A stretch of DNA of 64,000 bases from positions 443,975 through 507,974 of the forward strand of contig NW_004450664.1 in the NCBI RefSeq assembly GCF_000321225.1. Reading direction: 5' to 3'. Positions within the stretch are counted from its first letter, which is position 1; every line of letters begins with the position of its first letter. This DNA is from Odobenus rosmarus divergens. Taxonomy: Eukaryota; Chordata; Mammalia; Carnivora; Odobenidae. This document shows positions 55,001-63,669 of the stretch, in pieces. The notes under the pieces are model-generated. The model saw only the letters and a list, made by a program, of their open reading frames with translations. It had not been told where the DNA came from and did no database searches. A program made the position numbers and the translations under genes.

Positions 55001-58000
55001 CTTCTCCCTCTCCCACTCTCCCTGCTTGTGTTCCCTCTCGCTGTCTCTCTCTCTCTGTCAAATAAATAAAATCTTAAAAAAAAAAACAAAAAACGGTTAA
55101 GATGGTAAATTTGATACTACATGTTTTCTATTAGAGTTAAAAATTGTCCCAGGTCCATTCCAGGCCCACCTGGGCCAAGAGGTGAACCCTGACTACCCCA
55201 GCTCAGAGTTCCTGCTTATCTGAAGTTCAAGTGCACACAGCCCCTCAGTTTAGCCAACCTGCAGATTCCCTGGGGCAGCATCTTCGAATCTAACCCATGC
55301 GCCCAGCACAGTCAAGCCAACTGTCAAATGGGACAAAGGCTCTGGAGCAGGAGGGAGGAGGGCAGCCTTCCCCCCAGTGCCGCTCTGCCTGCATAAACGT
55401 GGGAGGACTGGCTAGCCCTTCGGAGCCTCGAATGGTGGAGTCAGGCTGTGAGAAGCAAAGGACAAAGAGCTTTGGAGCTGGCCGGGTACCGTGCCAAGGA
55501 GATGCTCTTACTCAGTCCAGACTTGTTGATGTGGGCCTGGAGGACAAGGCCACTAAAAGAGCCAGGAGCTATTTATTGACTGGTTTACTGCCCCCCGCCC
55601 CCCCCCACACACATAACCTCCTAAGGCTAGATGACTATTTTATCACCCCCAATTCACAGATAAAGAAACTAAGGCACGAGAAGTTAAGTAATGAGATTTG
55701 AGCCTAAGCAGCCCAGCTCCAGAGCCCGGGCTCCTGACTATGAACGGCCCCTCCTGCTCCCTGGTGGCGGGTAGGGGTCAGGAGTCATCAGGATGGGCAG
55801 GCACCAGCAGGCTTCCAGTAAGTAGGAGTGTGCAGTTTGTTCACACGGAATTAAAAACAAACAGCACCCCATCATGCTAGAAGATGCTGTGAGAAGACAA
55901 GGATGCTTGTGGAACAGCTACAGTGGGTTGGAACCTTCAGGCTGGGTCCTCACTACCTGGGAACAGACCAGGACAGGGGCTGCCTCTTGGGCCACGCTGC
56001 TTGTCTCACTGATCCAGTGAAGTGCCTCAAATGAGTAGGCACCCAATGGATAAAAGAAGAAGAGAGGGAGGGGATAATTCCATTACATGATTCTTCCCTT
56101 TACAGAATAAGTGGCAGGTAAGCCTACTTCTTCGCTTGGAGCTCACCAACTGCATTTGAAAGCCAGTTCCATTTACCGAAAAAGCAGAGCGTCTGTAGGA
56201 GGGAAGCTGGGGGGCCCTGGTTACGCAGCCTGCTCTCCAGGACCGAGGATGACAGCTTGTCCACCAAGCCCCCGCCCACACGGGACTGCCCTGTTCTTCC
56301 TCTCCAGCCCATCCCTTGGCATAAACGTCCAAAACCCTGCAAGATTCACAGAAAAGCCTTGGGCCCCTAACTGCCTCTGCCCCCCAGGAATTGAGCAGAG
56401 CAAGAAGCTCGTGTGCAGAAGGAGAACGCACGGGCAGGAACTGCCCACTCCAGCCACTCTGCCCAAGAAATCCAGGCCTGGCCCCCCAACAGGCTCTTCT
56501 CCAGAGCCTTCTTGGGGGCCCAGAGCCGCACCAGGTGCTAGCACTCACCCCAATCTGGCAGTTTCCACAAGAGGAGTAGAAAGAGCCTGGTGTGGGAGTC
56601 AGGAGACCCCCGGGGATCTGGGCTGCAGCTGATCAGCCCTACAGCATTGTCCTGATTCGAGCGGGAGTGACCCAGAGTGGGGGGGAAGCCGTCCATGCAA
56701 TCCTGCGGTGTGACCTCGGGCAAGACGCATAACCACTCTGATCTCAGGGGATGCTGACAACAGAACCTACCTCACACGCTAAGTATCTAGAAAACACTTA
56801 GAATACTACATGTGTTGGTAAATAAATCTGTGCCTGCCCATTCTCATCTATAAACCGGTGTCACTTCTAACTACCTCACAGTTTTGAGTATTAATAATAA
56901 TGGATCAAGAAGTGTATTGAGGGGTATTAATAAAATATAGAATACTAAACAAATGCCAAGACATTTATTACTATTTCACTAATACAAAAAAGTCCTTGCT
57001 TTCTTTGGGGGGCCATGCAAGGACTATTGCACGCCCAAAAAGACTCTTTTTCAAGGTAAGTCTAATAGTGCAGTTTCCGGATAAGGAAAGGTTACTTCTA
57101 TCTCTTCTGTCCGTGAAAATTCTTGAAGTACCAACCCTTACAGCAGCAGAAACAATTCTGGTAGAAATGGGCAGCAGTGTTTCGTTGGAAAGCTCTCCCG
57201 TTGAGTGGGGTGGCTCTCACCCAGGCCACCAGAGGGGCAGGCGCAGCCTTACCGGGACACAGGGGTTGGTGTCCTGAGGGGACAAGCCACTGTGAGGGCT
57301 ACTACCATGGGTGTGAAGGGGAGCTGCCAGGCACAGAGCTAGGTGGTGACAGCAGAGCTGGACAGGAGGATGGGTGCTGGAGGTGTGGTCTAGGCTCTAG
57401 AGTTGCCCTGGGTGCAGAGCCCCATGCCCACCAGGCCAGAACCACCCTGGAAGGGCCTGGAGCTCAACTGGGGAGGAAACCCACCTTCAAACTGGGCTCC
57501 CACCATGGACACCAGGCCCCAGGGCTCCCTGGGTCAGGGTGCATGAGATCCAGCCAAAATCTTGTTAGAAATGCAAATTCTAGAGTCCTACACCAGGGAC
57601 TCACTGAAACTGGGACCTGGGAATTTACATTTCTGACAGCCCTCCAGATGAGTCTTATGTTTGGGAAGCAATACAGTTGGATTATAAATGTTGGACAGAT
57701 CTTAGATCTTCCAGTCTCAGTGCGGTGCCTGTCAATCTGTGTGACTTTGGAGGTGACTTTGGGGGTAGCAGGAGGAATGTGTGTTAGTTTGTAACTGACT
57801 CTCCCATATCACCCCGGCCCCCAATCCAAAATTCATCTCTTCTGGGCTTTGAAATATCTACCATACGGCTTTTATTTAAAACCAATAGGGTCGGGGCGCC
57901 TGAGTGGCTCAAGCGTCTGCCTTTGGCTGGGGTCATGATCCCAGGGTCCTGGGATCAAGCCCCACATCGCATCGGGCTTCCTGCTCAGTGGGGAACCTGC

Positions 58001-59303
58001 TTCTCCCTCTCCAGCCCCCGCTGCTTGTGCTCTCTCTCTCTGTGTGTGTCAAATAAAATCTTTAAAAAACTAAAAAATAAAACCAGTAGGGTCAATATCA
58101 ACCAATAGTGAAGCTGATTTTGTACTCCCTGTGCCTACATGGTTTGGAAGGCCTGGGGAGGCCACCCAGGATTTGCCGATTCTGGTGGAAAAGAAAACAG
58201 GCGGTGATAAATAACCACAGTAGAGAGAGCCTTGTGCTTCAAGGGGCTGTACCTGCTGGTCAGGCAACACCAGGAGCAGAGGAGGAGGGGCGCCTCACAG
58301 CCCTGCCCTGCAGACATGTGACAGGGACCCAAGGTAGGAAATACGGCCACCTCCAGTGACTAAGTACAACACAAGTATAAACCAGTATGTATGCATCTGT
58401 GAAACTTTTATAAAACAAACTATGTGTGCCTCCTACCACTGCATCATGTTTTCAAATATGCTAAACTGGTTTAACAAGCCCCTTTTGAGAAACTTTGATC
58501 CATCCCTCCCCCACACCCCTTCATTTTCCAGCAGAAGAAATGAGGCTGCAGAGAGAGCAGAGCAGAATGGCCGGATGGGGAAGGGGGGCGTTCAAATTTC
58601 AACTCCACCCCCCCCACAGGCTGTGTGACCCCGGGCAACTTACGTCCTGCCTCAGTTTCCCTGTCTGCACGAGTGGGATAACAGCAGTGTGAGGGCTGCC
58701 CACGGCAGTGCTCAGTGCCGCCCGCACTCCACAAGCACTGGTGGTTACCACAATGGCTCCTAGAGGAAATGTCCGGCCACAGGCCACTCGGGCAGTGAGA
58801 GACGGGGGAAGGCGCTGCCTAGCCCAAGGAGGCCGCAGAGGTGCCCCTCCGGGCTGTCCGTTAAAGCCGCTGTAATGGCAATGATTTCCTGCGCTGGGCT
58901 GACAGGTGAGGGTAGCCCCCGCCGCGGGTGCTCCCCGGCCCACAGGTCCCGGTGGCCGCCGGCTCGGCCCCCCACCCCGCGCGCGCTCGGCCGGGCGCAC
59001 GCTGGGCCCCGGGCGAGCGCTCCCCCACGAGGGCCCCCGCCGTGGGCAGGGGCTGGGCTTTCGGGCAGGGGTCTGCGGGCCTCAGGGCTGAGGTCTGAGG
59101 CGGGCGAGCGGGCGGAGAGGACAGAGCAGGAGGGGTCTACCTTGCAGGAGTGCGCAGCACTGGCCGTCCGCGGTGCTCCAGAGCCGGGCCGTGCCGTCCT
59201 CGCTGCCCGTCAGCAGGCGCTGCCCGTCCGGGCTCAGGCTGAGCCAGTTGATGCCCCCGCGGTGGTCGGCGCAGACCCGCAGGGCCGACCCGCCGCCCCC
59301 CAT
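39318..59303 (-). CDS. WDR86: WDR86, WD repeat-containing protein 86 (6 coding exons, 376 aa)
   Basis: This is a beta-propeller protein built of WD40 repeats. Its molecular role is poorly known and is presumed to be a protein-binding scaffold. Exons on the - strand are 59303-59141, 49727-49586, 47092-46678, 43385-43250, 39777-39674 and 39488-39318. Joined, they give 1131 bases: 376 codons plus a stop, equal to the human length I recall. Phases agree and all introns are GT-AG. Repeat signatures are visible as ARLWS (about 39-43), GHESY (55-59), IRKWD, GHTS, GHRNC, AKVWQ, GHTGAV, IRAWD, VKCW and LRLWD near the C-terminus. The protein ends in RLFSNKVGCAAAPLQPA. One position reads ARAWS where human has ARVWS. 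The start at 59303 is chosen over an in-frame ATG 60 bases upstream because it matches the family N-terminus MGGGGSALRV. NUB1 lies convergent 4.2 kb away. Confidence 0.96.
39674..39777 (-). CDS. WDR86: WDR86 exon 5 (residues 286-320)
   Basis: On the - strand the acceptor is TGTCCACAG and the donor is CCAG|GTAGGC. It encodes FTGSGDARARAFDAQSG and VFRGHAFVINCIQ. It is very GC- and CpG-rich. Confidence 0.95.
40445..40560. mobile_element. MER5A-like fragment, WDR86 intron 4
   Basis: GTTCTCAGACTCCAGTGAGC and GGTCTGGGGTGGGGCCTGAG resemble the MER5A family. The 18-bp minisatellite begins at its right end. Confidence 0.6.
40561..40893. repeat. 18-bp minisatellite, WDR86 intron 4
   Basis: About 18 copies of a unit like GAGAACAGCGACCGCTCA. 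The unit is a multiple of three, so both strands stay open for many copies and mimic repetitive protein. Units with missing bases near 40740 and 40790 break the phase, and there is no exon context. Confidence 0.9.
41823..41856. repeat. (GA)n tract, WDR86 intron 4
   Basis: A short purine run, AGAGAGAGTGAGAGAGAGAG and onward. Confidence 0.85.
42480..42620 (+). mobile_element. Ancient LTR-like 3' end, WDR86 intron 4
   Basis: AAAAATAAACCACTATTTCA, AAAGCACTGTTATCTGGGCT and GTCAAACCTAATGCC are the common end of an old LTR-type repeat. The family is not determined. Confidence 0.4.
42806..43038 (+). mobile_element. CAN-SINE, sense, WDR86 intron 4
   Basis: A complete copy with a small CCGAATT insertion in the head and a compound A-rich tail. 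Flanks AAATAACCCTGGA and AAATAAACTGGA. Confidence 0.93.
43250..43385 (-). CDS. WDR86: WDR86 exon 4 (residues 241-286)
   Basis: On the - strand the acceptor is CTCCCGCAG and the donor is ACCT|GTAAGT. It encodes LVNRHVYSGSADRTVKCW and the AHRHSVSALKYHAGT repeat start. Confidence 0.95.
43386..45388. other. WDR86: WDR86 intron 3, exon-proximal part without named repeats
   Basis: About 2 kb of GC-rich unique sequence. It holds a 316-codon antisense-free frame (43733-44683, - strand) that lacks any recognisable domain and splice context, so I do not call it a gene. Confidence 0.6.
45389..45578 (+). mobile_element. CAN-SINE, sense, WDR86 intron 3
   Basis: A complete copy flanked by ATAAGCTGCTGG at 45377-45388 and 45579-45590. 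Confidence 0.96.
45595..45760 (+). repeat. MIR, sense
   Basis: TGGGTTCCAGTCTTTCTCTG, CCAGCTGTGAGGCCTTGGAC and CTCATGTGTAAAATGAGAAA follow the MIR core. Confidence 0.8.
46008..46050. repeat. (CA)n microsatellite, left of gap
   Basis: About 21 CA units are followed by TAACTTC and the gap. The same junction recurs at 46199-46233. Confidence 0.95.
46058..46107. other. Assembly gap (50 N)
   Basis: An exact run of 50 undetermined bases lies in WDR86 intron 3, beside a CA microsatellite and a duplicated 95-base block. A round 50 suggests a nominal gap of unknown size. Confidence 0.98.
46108..46202. repeat. 95-bp block identical to 47910-48004
   Basis: The block right after the gap is identical, base for base, to 47910-48004 in the next WDR86 intron 1.8 kb away. 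After it the sequence jumps straight into a second CA repeat ending in the same ATAACTTC as the left side of the gap. A misjoined contig end is the simplest reading. Confidence 0.9.
46199..46227. repeat. (CA)n microsatellite, right of gap
   Basis: About 13 CA units are followed by TAACTTCGTG. This is likely the same locus as the left copy. Confidence 0.9.
46678..47092 (-). CDS. WDR86: WDR86 exon 3 (residues 102-240)
   Basis: On the - strand the acceptor is CCCCACCAG and the donor is GAG|GTGAGA. At 415 bases it is the largest exon and encodes WD repeats three to five, including FRGHRNCVLTLAYSAPW, GSTDGTAKVW and GSTDTTIRAWD. A minisatellite begins about 18 bases upstream of the acceptor. Confidence 0.96.
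47112..47442. repeat. Minisatellite with 138-bp higher-order period, WDR86 intron 2
   Basis: About 12 copies of a 27-28 base unit centre on GGGGTCAGAGCA(C/T)GCAG. A distinctive GTCAGACC unit recurs at 47203 and 47341, a 138-base period spanning five units. On the - strand the array is pyrimidine-rich and leads into the exon 3 acceptor. Confidence 0.9.
47910..48004. repeat. Second copy of the 95-bp block
   Basis: This copy sits in continuous unique sequence in WDR86 intron 2 and is probably the genuine locus of the block found beside the gap at 46108-46202. Confidence 0.85.
48005..49585. other. WDR86: WDR86 intron 2, remainder
   Basis: Unique-looking GC-rich sequence with no named repeat recognised and no supported exon. 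Several overlapping frames on the - strand at 48385-49048 show no domain. Confidence 0.5.
49586..49727 (-). CDS. WDR86: WDR86 exon 2 (residues 55-102)
   Basis: On the - strand the acceptor is CGTCTGCAG and the donor is AACAG|GTCTGT, weak beyond the GT. It encodes GHESYVTFCQLEDEAAF through GHTSIVN, the second WD repeat. It completes the glycine of exon 1 and ends two bases into an arginine codon. Confidence 0.94.
51148..51256 (+). mobile_element. Short CAN-SINE type, sense
   Basis: GGGGCACCTGGCTGGCTCGG head, CACGTTGGTTATAGAGTTTA and an AACAACAACAAAA tail without the CT body. Confidence 0.9.
51411..51600 (-). mobile_element. CAN-SINE, antisense
   Basis: TTTTAAGATTTTATTTATTC through CAGCCACCCAGGAGCCCC. 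Confidence 0.93.
52422..52598 (+). mobile_element. CAN-SINE, sense, diverged
   Basis: GGGCGCCCGGGGGCACAGTC head, CT body and AAATAAATAAACC tail, running into a short CACACACA stretch. Confidence 0.85.
54206..54406 (+). mobile_element. CAN-SINE, sense, beside an L1
   Basis: A complete copy flanked by perfect AAATATGTAGGAGATG at 54190-54205 and 54407-54422. Confidence 0.97.
54407..54890 (+). mobile_element. L1 3' end, sense, WDR86 intron 1
   Basis: CAAGTGTCCGCTGACGGATG, ATGCTAAGTGAAATGAGCTC and AGTTCTAGAGATGGACAGTG are the ORF2 end and 3' UTR of an old L1. Decayed. Confidence 0.85.
54891..55088 (+). mobile_element. CAN-SINE, sense, at the L1 tail
   Basis: A complete copy with a 19-base duplication, AAAAACGGTTAAGATGGTA, at 54872-54890 and 55089-55107. 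Confidence 0.97.
55608..55735 (+). repeat. MIR fragment, sense
   Basis: CCCCCAATTCACAGATAAAG and AAACTAAGGCACGAGAAGTT with GAGCCCGGGCTCCTGACTA match the 3' half of MIR. Confidence 0.7.
56590..56830 (+). repeat. MIR, sense
   Basis: GTGTGACCTCGGGCAAGACG, ACAGAACCTACCTCACACG and AAACACTTAGAATAC follow the MIR layout. Confidence 0.65.
57540..57665. mobile_element. MER5A-like fragment
   Basis: TCTTGTTAGAAATGCAAATT, GGGACCTGGGAATTTACATT and CCTCCAGATGAGTCTTATG fit the family. Confidence 0.7.
57893..58078 (+). mobile_element. CAN-SINE, sense
   Basis: A complete copy with a short deletion in the head. Flanks AAAACCAATAGGGTC at 57878-57892 and AAAACCAGTAGGGTC at 58079-58093. Confidence 0.95.
58615..58745 (+). 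repeat. MIR fragment, sense
   Basis: GGCTGTGTGACCCCGGGCAA and TGCCTCAGTTTCCCTGTCTG match the MIR core. Confidence 0.75.
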
Positions 59304-60300
59304 GCGGCCGGCCGGCCGGGAGACGAGGAGGCTGCGCCCGGCTAGGGAGGGGCGCCCCGGCATCCGCGCGGCGGCTCCCGGCGGCTGCGTCCCGCGGCCA
59401 TGGTCCTGCGGGGCGCGGGGTGCGGCGGAGGTGAGGTGGGGGCCCGCGCTCCCGCGCCGCCTACCCCCGGCTTCCGGGCCCGCGGACCCAGCGGGGGCTG
59501 CGCGGCGGGCGGGGGGGCGGCCTGCTGGGACTTCCCGCTCCCGCAGTGGCGGAGTCCCGGCCCCACCGGCGCCGGCTGCCTCCCTTCCCCGCGCCCCACC
59601 TGAGCGGGCCCTCCCTCGGAGCCCGGACGACCCAGCAGAGGCGTCTCCGGGCGCGCTGGGAGCCTCGGGCCTCGTCGCGGGGTCCGGCGGCGGGGGGAAC
59701 CCGGGAAGTCGAGCGCCCTGCGCCCCGCGCGCCCTCCCCGGCCGGCGCCGCGCACTGGGGGCGGCGAGTGTGGAACAATACAGTCCGGCCTGGCTCCTCC
59801 TCAGAGACCACCCCCCAACCTGTCCCCTCCCACTTCTCCGGCCGGCGCCCCAGCCCCCACCCTGCTGCCCCCCTCCCCGGGGAGCGGCCCACGTGCGACT
59901 CTCCCCGCTGCCCGGTGCCGGGGCCGAAGGCCGGGGCGAGGCGGAGGAGGTGGACGCAGGGTCCTGGGGGGTGAGACGCGCTCGCCCCGGAGCTCACTTG
60001 GGCCGGCGGCTGCGCGCCACTACCGGGCAAGTCTGCCCCGCTCCAGGCTCCCAGCCCTGAGAACCCTGCCAAAGAGGCTCTCGGGGGACTTTGGGGTGGC
60101 CCCCTCGTTGGAGAGCGCCCTTAGTCCGCTCTCGCTGGGAAATTACACATACATCCCGAATTCTAAAGAAGTTCTGTAAGTGGGGTGGTGGCGGGCGAGC
60201 GAGGGAAGAGCGGCGCGGTGGGACTTCCCGGAGAGGTCAGGTTCACCCGTTTGAGCGGCCGCGGGGTCCTAGGCGACGGGCTCCCGCTGTTCTCGTGCTG
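58880..60300 (-). promoter_or_regulatory. WDR86: WDR86 CpG-island promoter
   Basis: About 1.4 kb is very rich in G, C and CpG and surrounds the first coding exon and its upstream leader. Several GC boxes are present and no TATA box was seen. In human a long non-coding RNA (WDR86-AS1) starts near this promoter in the opposite direction. I see a good + strand donor (CAG|GTGAGG near 58905) but cannot support a transcript from sequence alone. Confidence 0.7.
59141..59303 (-). CDS. WDR86: WDR86 exon 1 (residues 1-55, start codon)
   Basis: The ATG is at 59303-59301 and the donor, read on the - strand, is CAAG|GTAGAC. It is 163 bases and ends one base into a glycine codon. It encodes the first WD repeat (INWLSLSPDGQRLLTGSEDG) and sits in a CpG island. 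Confidence 0.94.
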
Positions 60301-61690
60301 GGAGTTTGGGGCCCCCACCCACTGATCCAACATCTTTCGGCAGCCTCTCCCACCCCCATCGCACCCCAGCGCCTCTGACGGTCCCCTGAGGTCTCTGCAG
60401 GAATCCCACACCCGGGTTGTGAGCCCTCCCGGAATGCCTGCTGGTTCCCATTAGAGCTGTTTCGGTGCCTGCTTCGCGGGGGGCGGGGAGGGGTGACACC
60501 TCCCTCACTCGGATCCTCCAGGTCCTAAAGGTAGCAGGGTTTCCCGAGAGGCGGGGGTGGCGGGGGGTGAGGGAACAAGGTAGCTTTAGAAAGCTAGCCT
60601 TCATCGCGACAACCAGACCTTCTCCCAATGACTGACTATGCCCAGACTCCGAAAGAAAACCCCATAATGGGGTCCCAAAGCACATGGGACAATTTATTCT
60701 CCAAGCGTCTTAACCAGAGAAATCCACTCTTTCCCTAATCTTGGGAGTCAGCTTGCGGTTGAGTTTAAGGGGGTGGGGGGGGGCCGTGTTGCAGTGGGAT
60801 TTGGAGTTGTAGAGCCGCCTGAAAGGAGGCAGGAGCGGGGTGTGATCCAGCAGGAGAGAGGAAGGCAGAAACCGGCGAAGTATTCTAGAGGTGGACTCTT
60901 GAGAAACTGGGTGTGTGCAGGCAGGAAGGGAGGACTCTGGGCGTCTCCACCACGCTAAGACTGGGTAGAGGGAGGCTGGTGACATCTGTCCAGAGATGCT
61001 CCTACAGGCTGATCCCGAGTTCTTTTTAGGACCTGTGAACTTGAAGGTGCCATGGCAACATCCAGGTATGAAGACCAATGGGCAGTTGGCCATGCAGGTG
61101 CTCAGAAGAAAATCCAAAGGAGACAGAAGACCCTTGCTCAGGCTGTTGCTCCAGGGGTGTCCAGTTGCTCCTTCCCTCGGGGTCCCGGTCTGATCCCTTT
61201 TACCCTCTCTGCCCCCAGGTCAGGGACCCTCCATACCTGACACAGGAATACCACACAATTCTTGAAGGGGAATTTCTGAGCTACCATTTGCTGTTGAAAC
61301 AAAGAAAAGGAAATATGTTTTTCCCCTACATTCCAGATTTCAGCCTTTACAAGGCAGAGGGAGGACTATTTGGGACAGAGAGACCTTCCCAAGACTCCCG
61401 ACCTTTCACTGTACAGGCAACAACCATGTCTGGTTTATGGTTTCGGGCCAAATCTGCTAACGCCTCTTGGCAAATCACTCCCTGAAACTAACCCACCCAT
61501 TCACACTGCTCACCAGCATCTTGCCTACATCAGATAATGAAGACGTAAAACCAGGTCTCTGTATTCGCCACCACCGTCAGAACGAAAGTAATCATTTACA
61601 AGGCTGGCAGAAATCTTTCCTACATATTTTATCCTCCCCAAACACTAAACAAGAAATCCTACGCTATTGGAATTTTTATGTTATTTCACT
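60301..61690. other. Intergenic sequence upstream of WDR86
   Basis: No supported gene. Frames at 60710-61485 on both strands overlap and lack splice or domain support. CRYGN, the next gene in human order, was looked for by its crystallin motifs and not seen. Confidence 0.55.
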
Positions 61691-61699
61691 ATAATCAAG

Positions 61700-61880
61700 T
61701 GACAGTGATAAGGCAGGCACGGCTGATTACACATTGTGTAATAGCATTTAACTTCCATAACAGCTTCTCTTGATAAATATTATCTTTTAGATTTTGCTGC
61801 GGAGGAGGACAATGAGGCCTAGTGAGGGTAAGTAGACAAAGTCATTCAGTGGGTGGGACGTTCAGGTCTATTAGGCACCA
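61700..61880 (+). repeat. MIR-like, sense
   Basis: TTAACTTCCATAACAGCTTC, ATTATCTTTTAGATTTTGCT and ACAATGAGGCCTAGTGAGGG resemble a diverged MIR. Confidence 0.5.
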
Positions 61881-62261
61881 CGTCTAAATGATCCATCTTC
61901 ACAAATGCAAGAGAATCAGTGGCTTGAAAGGAGCAGGCCCATCCCTCTGTGCCTAAGACATAGAAAGCTTGTGGTAATTCCTTCCCCTCCAATGCCACTA
62001 AATTTTCCTGGAGAGAAATCTCAGGCAAAGGTCTGGCAAGAGTGCCTTACCCTGAATATCCCAACGAGGATCTGTGGGTGCCTTGCTAAGTGCATTTCTC
62101 TGTGGATGGAGACGAGCAAGCCGACAGCCAGACTCTTGCTCTCTGCAGAGATCTCAGACATGCTGCTTGTGGGCATCTCTCCTCTCGCCAGTGGCTTTTA
62201 TTCTCATCGGACCCAGCAAGGCATCCTGGTGAGAGTGTGTGTGTGCATGCATGCCTGTTCT

Positions 62262-62305
<44 letters not shown>
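62262..62305. repeat. (TG)n microsatellite
   Basis: About 20 TG units, with one interruption. Confidence 0.95.
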
Positions 62306-62306
<1 letters not shown>

Positions 62307-63197
62307 CTAGGAGGGACAACGAGGGAGGCTAGTTTAGCAGCATCTGCTCTCACTCATTCCAGAAGATTTCTAGCTGCCCACAAAATGATGCATTTGCTTG
62401 TTCTCTGTGTGGATTCTGAAGCCAAGTTCAACTCGTACTGGAGTTGTTAATCCTACTATGGGTATTTTACATGAATTTCGTGTGTTTCCGAATGGAAGCC
62501 AGGGCCAGCTGAGCCACTAACTCTATACCTGCCTTTATTGTTCTGGGAGCACAGAGGGGGAGCAAGCTGGTGTCCGTTGGGATTCTTTGACTGTGGTGAG
62601 AGAAACTGAAGTTAGCGAATTGGCAGGAGAAGGGGATTTATCAGAAGGATATCAAATGAAGGGAGAGATGAGCATCCAGATTAAAGGAAAGAACTAGGGA
62701 AATGCTGGGGTCTCAGCAGCTGGAACTCATGGAATTTGTCCGTAGGATGCTGTTACGAGTTGACCTGGCTCCAGGCTTCTTCTCTCCCGGTGTGATTTGG
62801 CACCAGATTTCATTTCCAAGGAGAGAAAAGTTGAGTTTAATTTGGTTGGGAGCAGTACCCTGTGACCTCTGCCTCATCAGCATCAGCAATCCTAGTGGGG
62901 TTTCCCGAGTCACTGCAGTCTACCCTTTGGCTGCCCAGCGCTCACACACAAACACCCTTTTTTCCACGGTCCCAGTCCCCAAATGCTCTACTTTACGGTG
63001 ACCGCCCCATGTGAACCACACATGCACTGTCCCATTCCCGACAGGTGACAATCCACAGAGCTCTGAAGTGATGTAATAGGGTGGCCGGTCTCTGAGTCCA
63101 AGAACTCTGAGTATGTCCACGTCTCAACCACATATTGGCTTAATATCCTACAACCTATGGATGAAATAAAATCAAACACCAAAGCCTATATTACCTA
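62306..63197. other. Unassigned intergenic sequence
   Basis: Nothing recognisable apart from short overlapping frames. No named repeat seen. Confidence 0.5.
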
Positions 63198-63215
63198 CAA
63201 AGAGAAAAACATCTT

Positions 63216-63400
63216 TTTTTTTTTTAAGATTTTATTTATTTATTTGACAGAGAGAGAGCCAGCGAGAGAGGGAACACAAGCAGGGAGAGTGGGGGAGGGA
63301 GAAGCAGGCTTCCCGCGGAGCAGGGAGCCCGATGCGGGGCTCGATTCCAGGACCCTGGGATCATGACCTGAGCCGAAGGACTGAGCCACCCAGGTGCCCC
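63216..63400 (-). mobile_element. CAN-SINE, antisense
   Basis: Near-consensus copy with a small deletion before ACTGAGCCACCC. Flanked by a perfect 18-base CAAAGAGAAAAACATCTT at 63198-63215 and 63401-63418. Confidence 0.98.
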
Positions 63401-63669
63401 CAAAGAGAAAAACATCTTAAAGATGCAAGTGACCCAGTGAGCAAGAAATACAGGGCAGAGGCTTCCATTCTTATTTCTAGAACTGACATCTCTGAGTCAT
63501 CTGTCCCCATGACCCCGTTGCTGGTCCCCTAGCTCCTGGGTCCTCTCTCTGCCAGCTGAGATTGTGGAGACCCCAACCTTTGTTCCCGAGGGGACTGAGT
63601 CCTGGGTGGCCCTGCCTGCATACAGTTGTCTTTGTGTCCTGTTTATCTTTGTTGCTGAGTATGACAATC

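Larger units (their letters stand above)
49728..59140. other. WDR86: WDR86 intron 1 (9.4 kb)
   Basis: It contains SINEs at 51148, 51411, 52422, 54206, 54891 and 57893, an L1 3' end at 54407-54890, MIRs near 55600, 56600 and 58615, and a MER5A-like element near 57545. Stretches 49740-51140, 52600-54180 and 55900-56580 show no exon or repeat that I can name. Confidence 0.7.

Noticed and set aside
59173..60060. 295-codon frame on the + strand
   Set aside because: CpG-island composition and the antisense of WDR86 exon 1 account for it. Proline/arginine-rich with no domain.
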